Assembly (NCBI GenBank): GCA_964017185.1 | Contig: OZ024879.1 | Location: 41,237,883-41,301,882 of the forward strand | Direction of reading: 5' to 3' | Source of the DNA: Rugalucina vietnamica | Taxonomy: Eukaryota > Mollusca > Bivalvia > Lucinida > Lucinidae | Length of the DNA: 64,000 bases | Part shown: positions 10,865 to 20,395 of the stretch, one piece after another | How the letters are laid out: each line of letters begins with the position of its first letter | Position numbering within the stretch: the first letter of the stretch is position 1 | Position numbers and translations under genes: made by a program | The notes under the pieces: model-generated | Told to the model about the DNA's origin: nothing | Databases searched by the model: none | Seen by the model: only the letters and a program-made list of their open reading frames with translations

Positions 10865-11556
10865 CAATACGTTGCATAGACACGTTTGCATGTCTGTTTT
10901 GACTATACTTGAGACAATCTGCTTTTAACTTAGCATTGAGCGCATTTTTGGGGGATTCATGCACATTCACGCAATTTTATCACTCATCTTATTAGTTTTT
11001 CTAGTACAATATTAAATTGGTATTTGATTCTAGAACATGCGGTAATGTTTTGGGGCATTCCGGACGAATAATAGAACGATGCATTTCCTAAGACCATTTT
11101 AACCTAAATAAGCCTGGTGCAATCTTCGTGGCACATAGGCAAACAGTATATACCCAACTGTAATGCCGCACAAAATGATCTGTGCTATCTGGGATTCTCT
11201 TGTTTGGTAAAGGAATTTCCTTAAATGAAATAAATAAAACTATAAAATCACTCCTGATGCCTCTAAAAATGGGTTTATTGCGTCACCTGCATGGCAATAC
11301 AAACAATACAAAGACAAATACAGAGGCGCTACAGTTTCTCAGCTAAAAAAATGAAAGTGTAAAACTATACTTGACCAATTACACCATCATTTGGTCAAAT
11401 TTGACACACCATTTGACCAAAAGCAAATCATCACGTGCATAATTTTGACTTAGCCAAAATTAAAGTCATCTGACGCTTGCACAAAATATCGAAGCACGGA
11501 AGGACTTAAAATAACGATCGATCTCAAAAGACAATTATTTCAATTTTGATAAAAAT
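10865..11556. other. Gene-free stretch
   Basis: AT-rich single-copy-looking DNA. I see no gene, element end or tandem repeat here. Confidence 0.4.
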
Positions 11557-11710
11557 GTACAAGTACGCAATGATCAGGAAAAGGCGCAATCAGAAAGAAA
11601 CTCCCATAACAAAAACCGAGGTTTGAATACCAAATTGACAATTAGGTACTTATACTTAGAAAACATATCGTAAGCCGAGTGGGCAGCTATTTCCCAATAC
11701 TGTTTTGAGA
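11557..11710 (-). mobile_element. Retroposon-like repeat C, short copy
   Basis: It starts with the conserved end GTACAAGTACGCAATGATCAGG and matches the first ~150 bases of the family before breaking off at the variable (5') end. Confidence 0.5.
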
Positions 11711-11728
11711 CATGGCTTGAACTCAAAC

Positions 11729-11992
11729 CATCAGGAAAACATGCCCGTGCAATGAATACCCCCGTAAACCCCACTTTTATATATAGTAAAACTGGGGTAT
11801 GCACGGGTATAACTATTTTTCTTATTTTTGCTCCAAAACATAGATTGTGGGTGCTCGTTAGAATCGCCTCGTCGAAGCGGTTCTAACGTGTACCCACAAC
11901 CTATGAAAAATATCAAAATTTGTACACTGAAAATTTTCATTTTTTGCAACCAAAAATTTCTCTGTATATTGCATGGTCAAGTTTTCGTGATG
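11729..11992 (+). mobile_element. MITE family A, copy 8
   Basis: A complete copy with ends CATCAGGAAAACATGCCCGT / GGTCAAGTTTTCGTGATG and the central hairpin at 11836–11904, slightly shortened on the right. Confidence 0.65.
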
Positions 11993-12042
11993 CAATGTTT
12001 CTTTGCTACTCCTTGTCAGAAAGACGTAAATGTACATGTAAA

Positions 12043-12367
12043 CCAAGGTTATTAAACTTTTTTCATGCTCAGCTCAGCTGAGACTAAAATTTATCCTGCT
12101 CATCAATGTTAAAATGCCAGCAATTGTTAATTTCAATTTCAATATATTTGGGCTAGCACAATTATTGTCTGGCGTTCGTTGCCAGTTCAAAAAGGGCAAC
12201 TGACGAGGGTTCATTACCCGAAATTGCGCAATATAGTCTATACTATCTCCATTTGAATGTTTTACTGCTTCCAAAGGATCAAACCTTTATATTGTATTCA
12301 GTATTTATGAGAAATTGAAATTTCAAGCTCAGCTGAGTTGAGCATGAAAAAAAGCTTTATAACCTCG
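12043..12367 (+). mobile_element. MITE family G, copy 1
   Basis: Inverted ends of about 40 bp: CAAGGTTATTAAACTTTTTT plus CATGCTCAGCTCAGCTGAG, mirrored at 12328–12367. The inside (about 12150–12290) matches, inverted, the unit at 9046–9170. Copy 2 lies in the MULE gene at 54283–54502. Confidence 0.6.
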
Positions 12368-13189
12368 GGCAAGGTCAATGTTGAATGACATCTGAAGGCG
12401 TCCAAATTGGTGAGACAGACGTCAGACTCTATCATGGCCCCGACTTAACCCATATTTGACGATTGGATTTTCCCATCGTTATCATTTGGGTAAGTACACT
12501 TTCATTTTTAGGGATGTCAGGAGTGACTTTTAAATTTTATTCAATTTTTCGATGAATTTTTTAAGCAAAGAGAATAGCCCCAATGGAACGCCTTAAAGCC
12601 ACATCCCTTAAAACATAGTCGAAAATTTTCATTCGGGTAAGACTTAAAACCAAGGTCCCGTTTCAGTAAGATTTTAATGTTTTGACGTTAAAGCATAAAC
12701 GAAACAAGCAACGTTTTGTTATTTAGAACGAATACGGTTTTCTCGTTTATGACAACTGACAGAGAATGGACTCGCATTACGATAACATTACTATGGATTA
12801 CAACATGGTTTACAAGCAGTAAAAGTGATAAGTTAGGATATAACTTTACGTATTTACGACCACGGTCAAACATAAGGTGAACGTGTTTCTTACCACTTAT
12901 CATGGGAACATTGAGACAATTGAAACGAGTACCAGCGGTATTAATCTTAGAGATAAATAAGAAAAATGCACCCCTGTATAAGAGTATTGTGTCATTATGT
13001 TATAATGATTCACAGCAAATGTATGTTATCCTGATGTTAGTCGTAAGCAAGACGCTGACAGGTGTTAGGTTAATTAGTAAGAGCTTTTGTTTCCATTTCT
13101 ATATCTGCATTTGCACCCGATACGCTCATTTTATAAACAAAAGTTGCACCAAGTCAGACATACGAGCCATTGAGTAAGCAAACTAACTG

Positions 13190-13253
13190 CAAAGCTGATC
13201 TGCGCCTTTGTTTTCGCATATGCAAATTGTTTGTTTTCTGATGCGGCGGCTCA
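13190..13253 (+). mobile_element. MITE family B, right half only
   Basis: GCTGATCTGCGCCTTTG followed by the B end GATGCGGCGGCTCA. The left half is missing. Confidence 0.55.
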
Positions 13254-13420
13254 TATCAGGTTTTGGCCCATCACAATAAAATGTATACATGATGTTTGCG
13301 ACGTTTTTCCGTGATACCTTTTGTGACAAACATTATTATTGTTTAGTTTGATTTTGTTGCGTTACGTCCCAGTCGCTATGGCCAAATCAGAAAGTTGATT
13401 CCACTGCAAGCCTCTGCAAT

Positions 13421-13653
13421 CATCCGGAAAACATGTCCGTGTAATGTATACCCCCTTGAATCCCAGTTTTATATAGCAAAACTTGGGTATGCAGGGGTAT
13501 AACTTTTTTTTTATTTTTGCTCCAAAACATAGATTATGGGTACTCGCAAAGGCGGTTCTAACGTGTACCCACAACCTATGTTTTGAGCAAAAATATAATA
13601 ATTTTTACAAGTTTAAAAATCTCTGTATACTGCATGGGCGTGTTTTCGTAATG
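13421..13653 (+). mobile_element. MITE family A, copy 9
   Basis: Ends CATCCGGAAAACATGTCCGT / GGGCGTGTTTTCGTAATG. The hairpin has lost part of its GC-rich tip (about 13525–13579). Confidence 0.6.
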
Positions 13654-13740
13654 ATCAATAGTGATTTCTCCTCTTTGGGCCCCTACCTGTATTCAGAGTT
13701 ATTGTCAGGCCGCCAGGTTTTGTAGTGTCCTGTCCTTGGT

Positions 13741-13955
13741 CAATAGGGAGCGCGGTGGCGTAGTGGTAGAGCGTCGGACTCCGAATCTTGAGGTCCTGGG
13801 TTCGAACCCCACAAGCGTCACCGTGTTGTGTCCTTGAGCAAGGCACATCTACTCCCTACAGTACTGGTTAAACCCAGGAAGCGTTGGCTCCGTCCCGACA
13901 TGACTGAGAAATTGTTGACTGGGACGTTAAGCCTCTACACAAACAAACAAACAAA
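13741..13955 (+). mobile_element. tRNA-derived SINE
   Basis: The tRNA-like head has an A box (TGGCGTAGTGGTAGAGCG) and a B box (GGGTTCGAACCCCAC). It is followed by CCTTGAGCAAGGCAC, which looks like one of the conserved central domains of metazoan SINEs, and by a tail TTGACTGGGACGTTAAGCC with (CAAA)n. The head does not fold as a working tRNA, and the attached body argues for a SINE. Confidence 0.7.
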
Positions 13956-14309
13956 CTGATAGCTAGTCCACTAGCTGTCCCCCTAAATAAGCTAGTCCAC
14001 TCTAAATAATTCAGTTATATTCAAATTGCATGTTTTATCCGTTTGTCTGCCTGTTGTGCTCGTCGGAATATTTTTGATTTATTATGGTCGAGTTGCTGTT
14101 TTTGTTGTTGGGCTCTTTTTTCGTTTCGTGGATGAACATCTTGATGAACCAGTAGATATGGTCTCATGCCCGCCAAGTATCCTTGGGTTGAGGTTTTGGC
14201 TTTATTGCAGCAACATTTTGTAATACATGTGTTATTCATTTTATTCTAATCCGTTTAATACATTTTCGCTGTACTGGCAGAAATGGTATTTTCGCTATCC
14301 TGGTAAAAA

Positions 14310-14388
14310 GGATCAGGAAAAGGCGCAATCAGAAAAAAAAGTTTCCATCTCTAAAAAACCGAGGTAGGAAAAAAACTAAAAACTAAAG
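14310..14388 (-). mobile_element. Retroposon-like repeat C, fragment
   Basis: GGATCAGGAAAAGGCGCAAT and about 60 further bases of the family. The terminal GTACAAG is missing. Confidence 0.4.
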
Positions 14389-14735
14389 GATCTCAGTTTG
14401 AATTTTTATTTGCTATTACTGCAGCTGGTATTGTGCCGTATGGCGGCCTAAAAAGTATCCACGTACATCATCCATAGTGCAGATTAGATTTTTTTTTGGT
14501 CCTTTGAGATCAGCGAGGATATACTGAGAAATCAGAAATGTATTATCGGTCAAGATTCATTTTCTAACCGATCCCATTTAGATAATACTAGTCTTTCTAT
14601 CGACTACCCTGTTGAAAGTTGCAAAATTTTAGTGATAAAGGGTCACTGACGAAACTTTAATAGTCGAAACCGCAGTATGGCCCATCCCCTTTCTCATTAA
14701 TGTGTTCACTACTCTTAAAGGATCTGAGTTTTATT
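14387..14735 (-). repeat. Repeat family H, third copy
   Basis: It reads inverted relative to 7905–8640 (TGTGCCGTATGGCGGCC … GATCCTTTAAGAG reversed) and is about 80–85% alike by eye. Confidence 0.5.
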
Positions 14736-14774
14736 TTTTTATTTATTTGTAAGGGAAAAGTAATCAGACTGAGA

Positions 14775-16012
14775 ACGCTCACCTGAAGCCTGATCTTGGA
14801 GCATTTATTCATCAGGCGGCCCACGTGAGCATTGTTTCTTAATCACTCGATCATCTCACCGCTGTGTCTGGTGTGGGTTCGAACCCCGCTCTGGTCACAT
14901 GTGAGACAAGCCAAGTTCTGCTTGCGGGTGTGTCAGGTGGTTTTTCTCGGGGTTCTCCCGTTTTCGCCCCACCTACTGATTGGCCCGTCTCACATGAGCT
15001 GAAATAATCTTGAAAGGGACGTAAAACTGAATGAAAAAAATAATTCATCATTAAATGACCCTGACCTTGAATACTCACACCTCTTTTGACTTCATATTTT
15101 GTCTGCATCTGCCAAGTTTCAGGTCTCAGGCTGCAATAGTTTCCAAAATATCTATTGTGTCAAACTTTTCACATGTAAAAGCCTATGTTTCCAAAATTGA
15201 CTGCCGTAAATTAGGTCAAGGTCATCCAAGGGTCATCATTTGAGCCACTATGATGGCTGGAGTCCCCAAGAGTACATACCAAGTTTCTCGGAAATCGGCC
15301 CACAGGCTCTGGAGAAGATTTGTCAAGTTTTTTTTTACCATATATGAGCGTGGTGGCCGTCATGGTAATATGTTACCAAGATATCGCGAACAAATTTTCC
15401 ATGCCACTACCCAAAGAGGTTCCACATAAAATTTCAACTTGATTTCGGTTTCAGAAAAGAAATTTGAAATTGCGATTTAATTTTGATATTTCTATGACCT
15501 ATGGTCAAGGTCAAGTAATGTCCTTGACCTTAATTAATTACATACCCTCATTGACTCCTACAGTTGTCTGCATCTAGCAACTCTCAAGTCTCAGGCTTCA
15601 ATAATTTCCAAAATATTAATTGATTTCGCCATTTTCCAAGTAAAAACATATGTTTCCAAAATTTACCTTGCCGTAAAATAGGTCAAGGTCATCACAGGGT
15701 CATCATTTTAGCAAACTATAATAGGCTGGTGTCTCGGAGGCTACCTATCAAGTTTCGTGGAAATCGGGCCACCAGTTCTTGAGAAGAAGGTTTTTGAAGG
15801 GTTTTTACCATATATGGTCGTGGCGGCCATCTTGGTCATGTGACCACGATCCCGTGAACAAACTTTCATTCCCCATACCCATGGGGGTTCCACATAAAAT
15901 TTCAACATGATCGATCTAGAAGATCATTGAAATTTTGGACGTCGACGGACGACGGGGCACTGGTATACTATAAGCTCACCTGTGAGCCTTCAGCTGAGGT
16001 GAGCTAATAAAA
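14775..16012 (-). mobile_element. Hairpin-ended repeat E, copy 1, with a SINE inside
   Basis: The right end is GCTCACCTGTGAGCCTTCAGCTGAGGTGAGCT (15973 onward), read here as two hairpin arms. The left end near 14780 is again a GCTCACCTGAAGCC … GTGAGC hairpin. The body holds two diverged direct halves (15060–15470 and 15528–15900) with 'AAGGTCATC' and 'TGGTCATGTGACCACGAT' stretches. SINE D copy 2 interrupts it at 14846–15041. Non-coding. Confidence 0.55.
14846..15041 (+). mobile_element. SINE family D, copy 2
   Basis: It matches 6064–6240 along its length, including GTGTGGGTTCGAACCCCG and the 3' end GAAAGGGACGTAAAACTGA, with only a short A tail. Confidence 0.65.
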
Positions 16013-16097
16013 ACGCGTCGCGTTTTGCACATGAGCGCCGTTTACAAGAGAACTAATCCATAGATTTTTTTTTATCTAAATATAGTCTCGTTATTGG

Positions 16098-16123
16098 AAA
16101 AGGTCCCTCAGGACCTTTTCCAC
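16098..16123. repeat. Short perfect hairpin
   Basis: GGAAAAGGTCC-CTCA-GGACCTTTTCC, an 11-bp stem with a 4-base loop in otherwise plain DNA. Its role is unknown. Confidence 0.5.
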
Positions 16124-16904
16124 AGTGTTTACTTTGAATATGAAGAAAATCTTACCCATGATCGACTGCTCTCTCTCAATTACGCGTTTTGTCACATAAA
16201 GCGCTTTATAAAAACTAGTGAACACGTCTATACTGACTAGACAGTTAACCGCAATTAATTAAATTTATCCATTGTTGACACTCCCCGTCAAAAAGCGGTA
16301 AAATCTAGCAAGCAGTCTCGATCGTGGTGACTGCTTATCATAGCGCATCTAGGCTTAGATCGTAGATACCCTGACGAGGGGTACAGAAACTATAGGAACT
16401 CTATATGGCTGACTTTTTGTCCATCACATTGGTCCCATGGGTCTGTGTCTGGTAGAATAGAATAGAATAGAATAGAATAGAATATTCTTTATTTCCACAA
16501 GGGGCCCGATCATAGGGCATACAACACAGCATTTATAAACATATATGTACAGTAATGCATGCAATCAAGACAACACGCCTACCATATATTAGGAAAAGAT
16601 AGGTTAAACCAATTAAGGTAGTTTTTATGGATTATTCTTTTCTATTTCATCTTATTTCTAGAAATAGAGCCTTACAGACATGAACTTCTACTGAGTAGAC
16701 AAAAAAGAAAAAAAAAAAAAAAAAAAAATCTTGAATACCCTATCATTATAGCATTCAGTAGGCGTGTCTCCTTAATAAATATTCACATGAAAATATATCA
16801 AATTTACACATATATACACAAATAAAAATAATTACAACAATGGCTTGCTTATATTTTCATCTTAAAAATCTTTATGAAAGTGACTAGAACACGTGAGTAC
16901 TGGA

Positions 16905-19900
16905 TTATTGCTTCCTGATTTCCAAACAGGTAAAAATAAAATTCGAGAGTTTTTGTATGACATCCTCATTTTCATTTGTCAGAAGCCATATAAATTTATT
17001 TTCATCTGTCAAGATATTAAAATTTTTGTATGTACTCTTCAAATACAAATATAATTTATTACGTTCCTCTTGATATTTCTGACATTGTAGCAAAAAGTGC
17101 ATTTCACTTTCAACTTCATTGGTGTGACAATTTTTACAAATTCTTTCAGTTGATTTAACATTTTTGTACCTGCCTCTTTCAATAGCTAATTGGTGGGCAC
17201 TTATTCTAAACTCTGTGTAGCATTTTCTGACCTCTCTATTTTGAATGATGCGGAGATATATTTCTTTCTTGAATTTTGGTTTAAAACAAAAGTAAGTTCG
17301 TAGTTTTCCTTGTTTATCAACTGCATTTTCTTTAATCTGTTTTTCCCAGTAGCCCATTGAACGTTTAATAAGTAATGATTTGATTTCATGCACACTCATA
17401 TTATCATCAATATTAAGTTGATCAAAAATAAATGACAATCCTGTATACCAACTTTGTTTACCATTATTAAATAGTTCTTTACTTGTATTCAGACTCTGCG
17501 CTAATAGGCTATCACTTTCCATATTTTGAATGCGCTTGAAATATTTTATAACTCCACCGATTATATCTATAAAATAAGGTGTCCTACCTAATTCACCGTA
17601 AACTGCTAAATTAGTAGATTTCTTATGTACACCTAACACATACTTATAATATTTAGTTGTTAATTTTTCACATTCATAATTGGAATATGCCTTTTCTAAC
17701 TTGAATTCTGTTTCATTCTTTAAAGCTGTTGATGATGGCGAACATAAACCCCAAATTTCACTTCCATATAGCAAAATAGGTTTAACTGTATGGTCAAATA
17801 TATGTAAGCTAGTATCTATATTCGGGGATAAATCTCCAAAAATACTTTTGAGTTTGAAAAATGCCTTAAGAGCTCGCTTGTACAGATCCGTTCTTGCATG
17901 TGAAAATGATCCTGAAGCAGCAAAAACCACTCCCAAATACTTATAAGTTTTCACATTTTCTATCAACTCTCCATCAAAATAAAATTTATAGGGTAATAAT
18001 TTTCCAGTCTTATTGAATACAATTGTTTTTGTTTTATTAATATTTATATCTAAACACCATCTCTTACAATAGGCTTCAAGTTTTTCAAGACAGTTTTGTA
18101 AACCTATTTCACTTTTAGATAAGAGTATAACATCATCAGCATACATAAGGCAGTTTAAGTTACAATCTCCCAAACTAACAGCATCACAATCTTCATCAAA
18201 AATTCTTGGTAAGTCATTTATGAATATCTTGAATAAATTAGGGCTAAGCGTATCTCCTTGTCTAACACCCAGTTCTGACTCGAATTCTTCAGTAAGACTA
18301 TTGCCTATTCTAATCCGCAACTTATTTCCTAAATACATATTCTTAACAATATTATAAAACAATCCAGATATGCCTAAGTTCTGCAGCTTCAAAAATAATG
18401 CCTGATGTAAAACTGAATCAAATGCTTTTCTGAAATCTATAAAGCATGTGAACAACCGTGCTTTACTTTGATATGTATATTTCTCAATCAATGTGCGCAA
18501 AACAAACATATGATCTGATGTGCGCGCCTGTTTTTGAAATCCAATTTGCGTTTTACTAATTACCCTATTCTCATTCAAAAAATTATCAAGTCTAGCATTA
18601 AGTATGGAATTAAAAAGTTTTCCCAGGCAGCTCATAATGGTGATACCCCTATAATTTGATGGGTCCGACTTTAAACCTGACTTATAAATAGGGTTAATAT
18701 AACCGCTTTTCCATGCTTGGGGATAAACACCAACCTGTAAAATTGCATTAACTATTTTCAAGATACAAGGCAACAGGATAGATTTACCACATTTTAGCAT
18801 TTCATTACATATACAATCCAACCCTGATGATTTACCATTTTTTAAAGCACTTAAACTTTTGGTAATTTCAGATTCAGTGATAGAAAAATCGAGTTTATTA
18901 AAGGATTGACTGCGTTCTGCTTGCTTCAATAACTCCTCTACTTCCTTTGCTCTTTCTTGAAATTTAGATGGAAGAGTATTAAGATTAGAAAAATGTTCTG
19001 ACATTTCTTCAGATGAAGTCAATGTTTCTGTCGTCGATTTTTTATCATCTTTTAGTTCATTTAAGAGTGACCAGTATGCCTTAGGATCTTTCTCAAATAG
19101 GTTATTTAATTGATCAATAAGGTTAGCTTTATATTGTTTTCGCTTAAATTTACACAACTTACTATATAATTTCCTGTACCTATAAAAACTCCCTCTGACT
19201 AAAGGATCATTAGGGTACTTTGCAAATTGCTTACCTTTGAAATCTAATGTTTTTCTCATTTTCAAGAGGTCTAAATCAAACCATTTTTTATTCCTCTTAA
19301 ATTTACTCTTCCTAATTTTCTTTTTCCTGAGACACTTATTACCAGCACTGTACAATATTTCAGAGAATTTATCTACAATATCATTAACTTCAACTGTATT
19401 GCTTATTTGCATATCTAAAACATCATGCAATCTATCCATAATTTCTCCACTCTGTAATTCATTATAAAAAAGTTGAGGTGAAAAATCATCCCACTTAAAT
19501 TGCTCTGGAAAATCTTTTAAATTCTGTTTATGTTCATCTTGAAAAAAGTTAGCAAATATTCTGACAGAAATTTTAGAATGATCAGACAGTCTTAAGATAG
19601 GTTCATCAACATGGAAGTATAATACATTTGACATTTGTTCTTCAGATACTAATCCATAATCTATAACGCTATTACCATTATATTGGTAAGATGTGTATTT
19701 ACCATGCAAATCACCAAACGTCCTACCGTTTAGAATTCTTAGTCTACTTGAAATGCATATTTCTAATAACTCTTTTCCTCTTGAACAAACCTTAGTATCC
19801 TTACTATTTCTGTGAACAATATTAGAGTCAATAATATAATCTTCATGCAGGGGTAAATAATTGTCATCATCATTCATAATAAAATCATCTTCAGTACCTG

Positions 19901-20393
19901 TCCTAGCATTAAAATCTCCCATTAACGTCACTGACCCTAATTTCTTGTATTTTGCAATGTCTGTTTCTACCATTTCTAAAAAATCAATGTTTTGGTCAAT
20001 ATAATAAGAGGAATATTGTGGTGGTATATACACAAAACATACATATAGGTCCTTATCAAAACCAAAAAAGTTTTTATCCATTAAAAGCCATTGATATTCA
20101 GAACATGTAGATGACAAATATTTTACACCTTTTCTTAAATTTCTTTTTATTAATATGCCTAAGCCACCATAATGCTGTTTACCCTTTGAAGATTTTCTTT
20201 CTATGTAATGTAGAATATGCTCACTAAAATTGCAAGTACTGATGTCACTTTTTACTTCAGCTAAACAAATAATGTCACATTTTTCAAGACTTCTATTAAA
20301 TAAAATGTCTTTTGATTTATCAGCCTGTTTGGAAATTAACTTATTTATATTCCAGTAACCAATGTTTATAGATGATTGATGTCTATTCGTCAT
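16905..20393 (-). CDS. LINE ORF2: endonuclease and reverse transcriptase
   Basis: 1162 residues, intact. The N-terminal ~240 residues are an APE-type endonuclease (GYWNINKL, CLAEVKSD, LMGDFNART, DYGLVSEE, LSDHSKISV). Reverse transcriptase follows at about residues 480–760, with NYRGITIMSCLGK, FIDFRKAFD, GVRQGDTLSP and the catalytic YADDVILL. The C-terminus has a zinc-binding motif CKNCHTNEVESEMHFLLQC. It starts at the ATG that overlaps the ORF1 stop (TAATG, sharing base 20393), which suggests translation by termination and restart. There is no RNase H here; that activity sits in ORF1. The encoded enzyme would nick DNA and prime reverse transcription of the element's own RNA. Confidence 0.88.
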   Translation of the reverse strand: MTNRHQSSINIGYWNINKLISKQADKSKDILFNRSLEKCDIICLAEVKSDISTCNFSEHILHYIERKSSKGKQHYGGLGILIKRNLRKGVKYLSSTCSEYQWLLMDKNFFGFDKDLYVCFVYIPPQYSSYYIDQNIDFLEMVETDIAKYKKLGSVTLMGDFNARTGTEDDFIMNDDDNYLPLHEDYIIDSNIVHRNSKDTKVCSRGKELLEICISSRLRILNGRTFGDLHGKYTSYQYNGNSVIDYGLVSEEQMSNVLYFHVDEPILRLSDHSKISVRIFANFFQDEHKQNLKDFPEQFKWDDFSPQLFYNELQSGEIMDRLHDVLDMQISNTVEVNDIVDKFSEILYSAGNKCLRKKKIRKSKFKRNKKWFDLDLLKMRKTLDFKGKQFAKYPNDPLVRGSFYRYRKLYSKLCKFKRKQYKANLIDQLNNLFEKDPKAYWSLLNELKDDKKSTTETLTSSEEMSEHFSNLNTLPSKFQERAKEVEELLKQAERSQSFNKLDFSITESEITKSLSALKNGKSSGLDCICNEMLKCGKSILLPCILKIVNAILQVGVYPQAWKSGYINPIYKSGLKSDPSNYRGITIMSCLGKLFNSILNARLDNFLNENRVISKTQIGFQKQARTSDHMFVLRTLIEKYTYQSKARLFTCFIDFRKAFDSVLHQALFLKLQNLGISGLFYNIVKNMYLGNKLRIRIGNSLTEEFESELGVRQGDTLSPNLFKIFINDLPRIFDEDCDAVSLGDCNLNCLMYADDVILLSKSEIGLQNCLEKLEAYCKRWCLDININKTKTIVFNKTGKLLPYKFYFDGELIENVKTYKYLGVVFAASGSFSHARTDLYKRALKAFFKLKSIFGDLSPNIDTSLHIFDHTVKPILLYGSEIWGLCSPSSTALKNETEFKLEKAYSNYECEKLTTKYYKYVLGVHKKSTNLAVYGELGRTPYFIDIIGGVIKYFKRIQNMESDSLLAQSLNTSKELFNNGKQSWYTGLSFIFDQLNIDDNMSVHEIKSLLIKRSMGYWEKQIKENAVDKQGKLRTYFCFKPKFKKEIYLRIIQNREVRKCYTEFRISAHQLAIERGRYKNVKSTERICKNCHTNEVESEMHFLLQCQKYQEERNKLYLYLKSTYKNFNILTDENKFIWLLTNENEDVIQKLSNFIFTCLEIRKQ

Positions 20394-20395
20394 TA
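20391..20395 (-). promoter_or_regulatory. TAATG stop/start overlap between LINE ORF1 and ORF2
   Basis: The ORF1 stop TAA and the ORF2 ATG share one A. This arrangement is known to support reinitiation of ORF2 in some non-LTR elements (for example SART1). Here the mechanism is inference. Confidence 0.7.

Noticed and set aside
13741-13815. A tRNA gene
   Set aside because: A and B boxes are present, but the cloverleaf is poor and a SINE body and tail follow directly.
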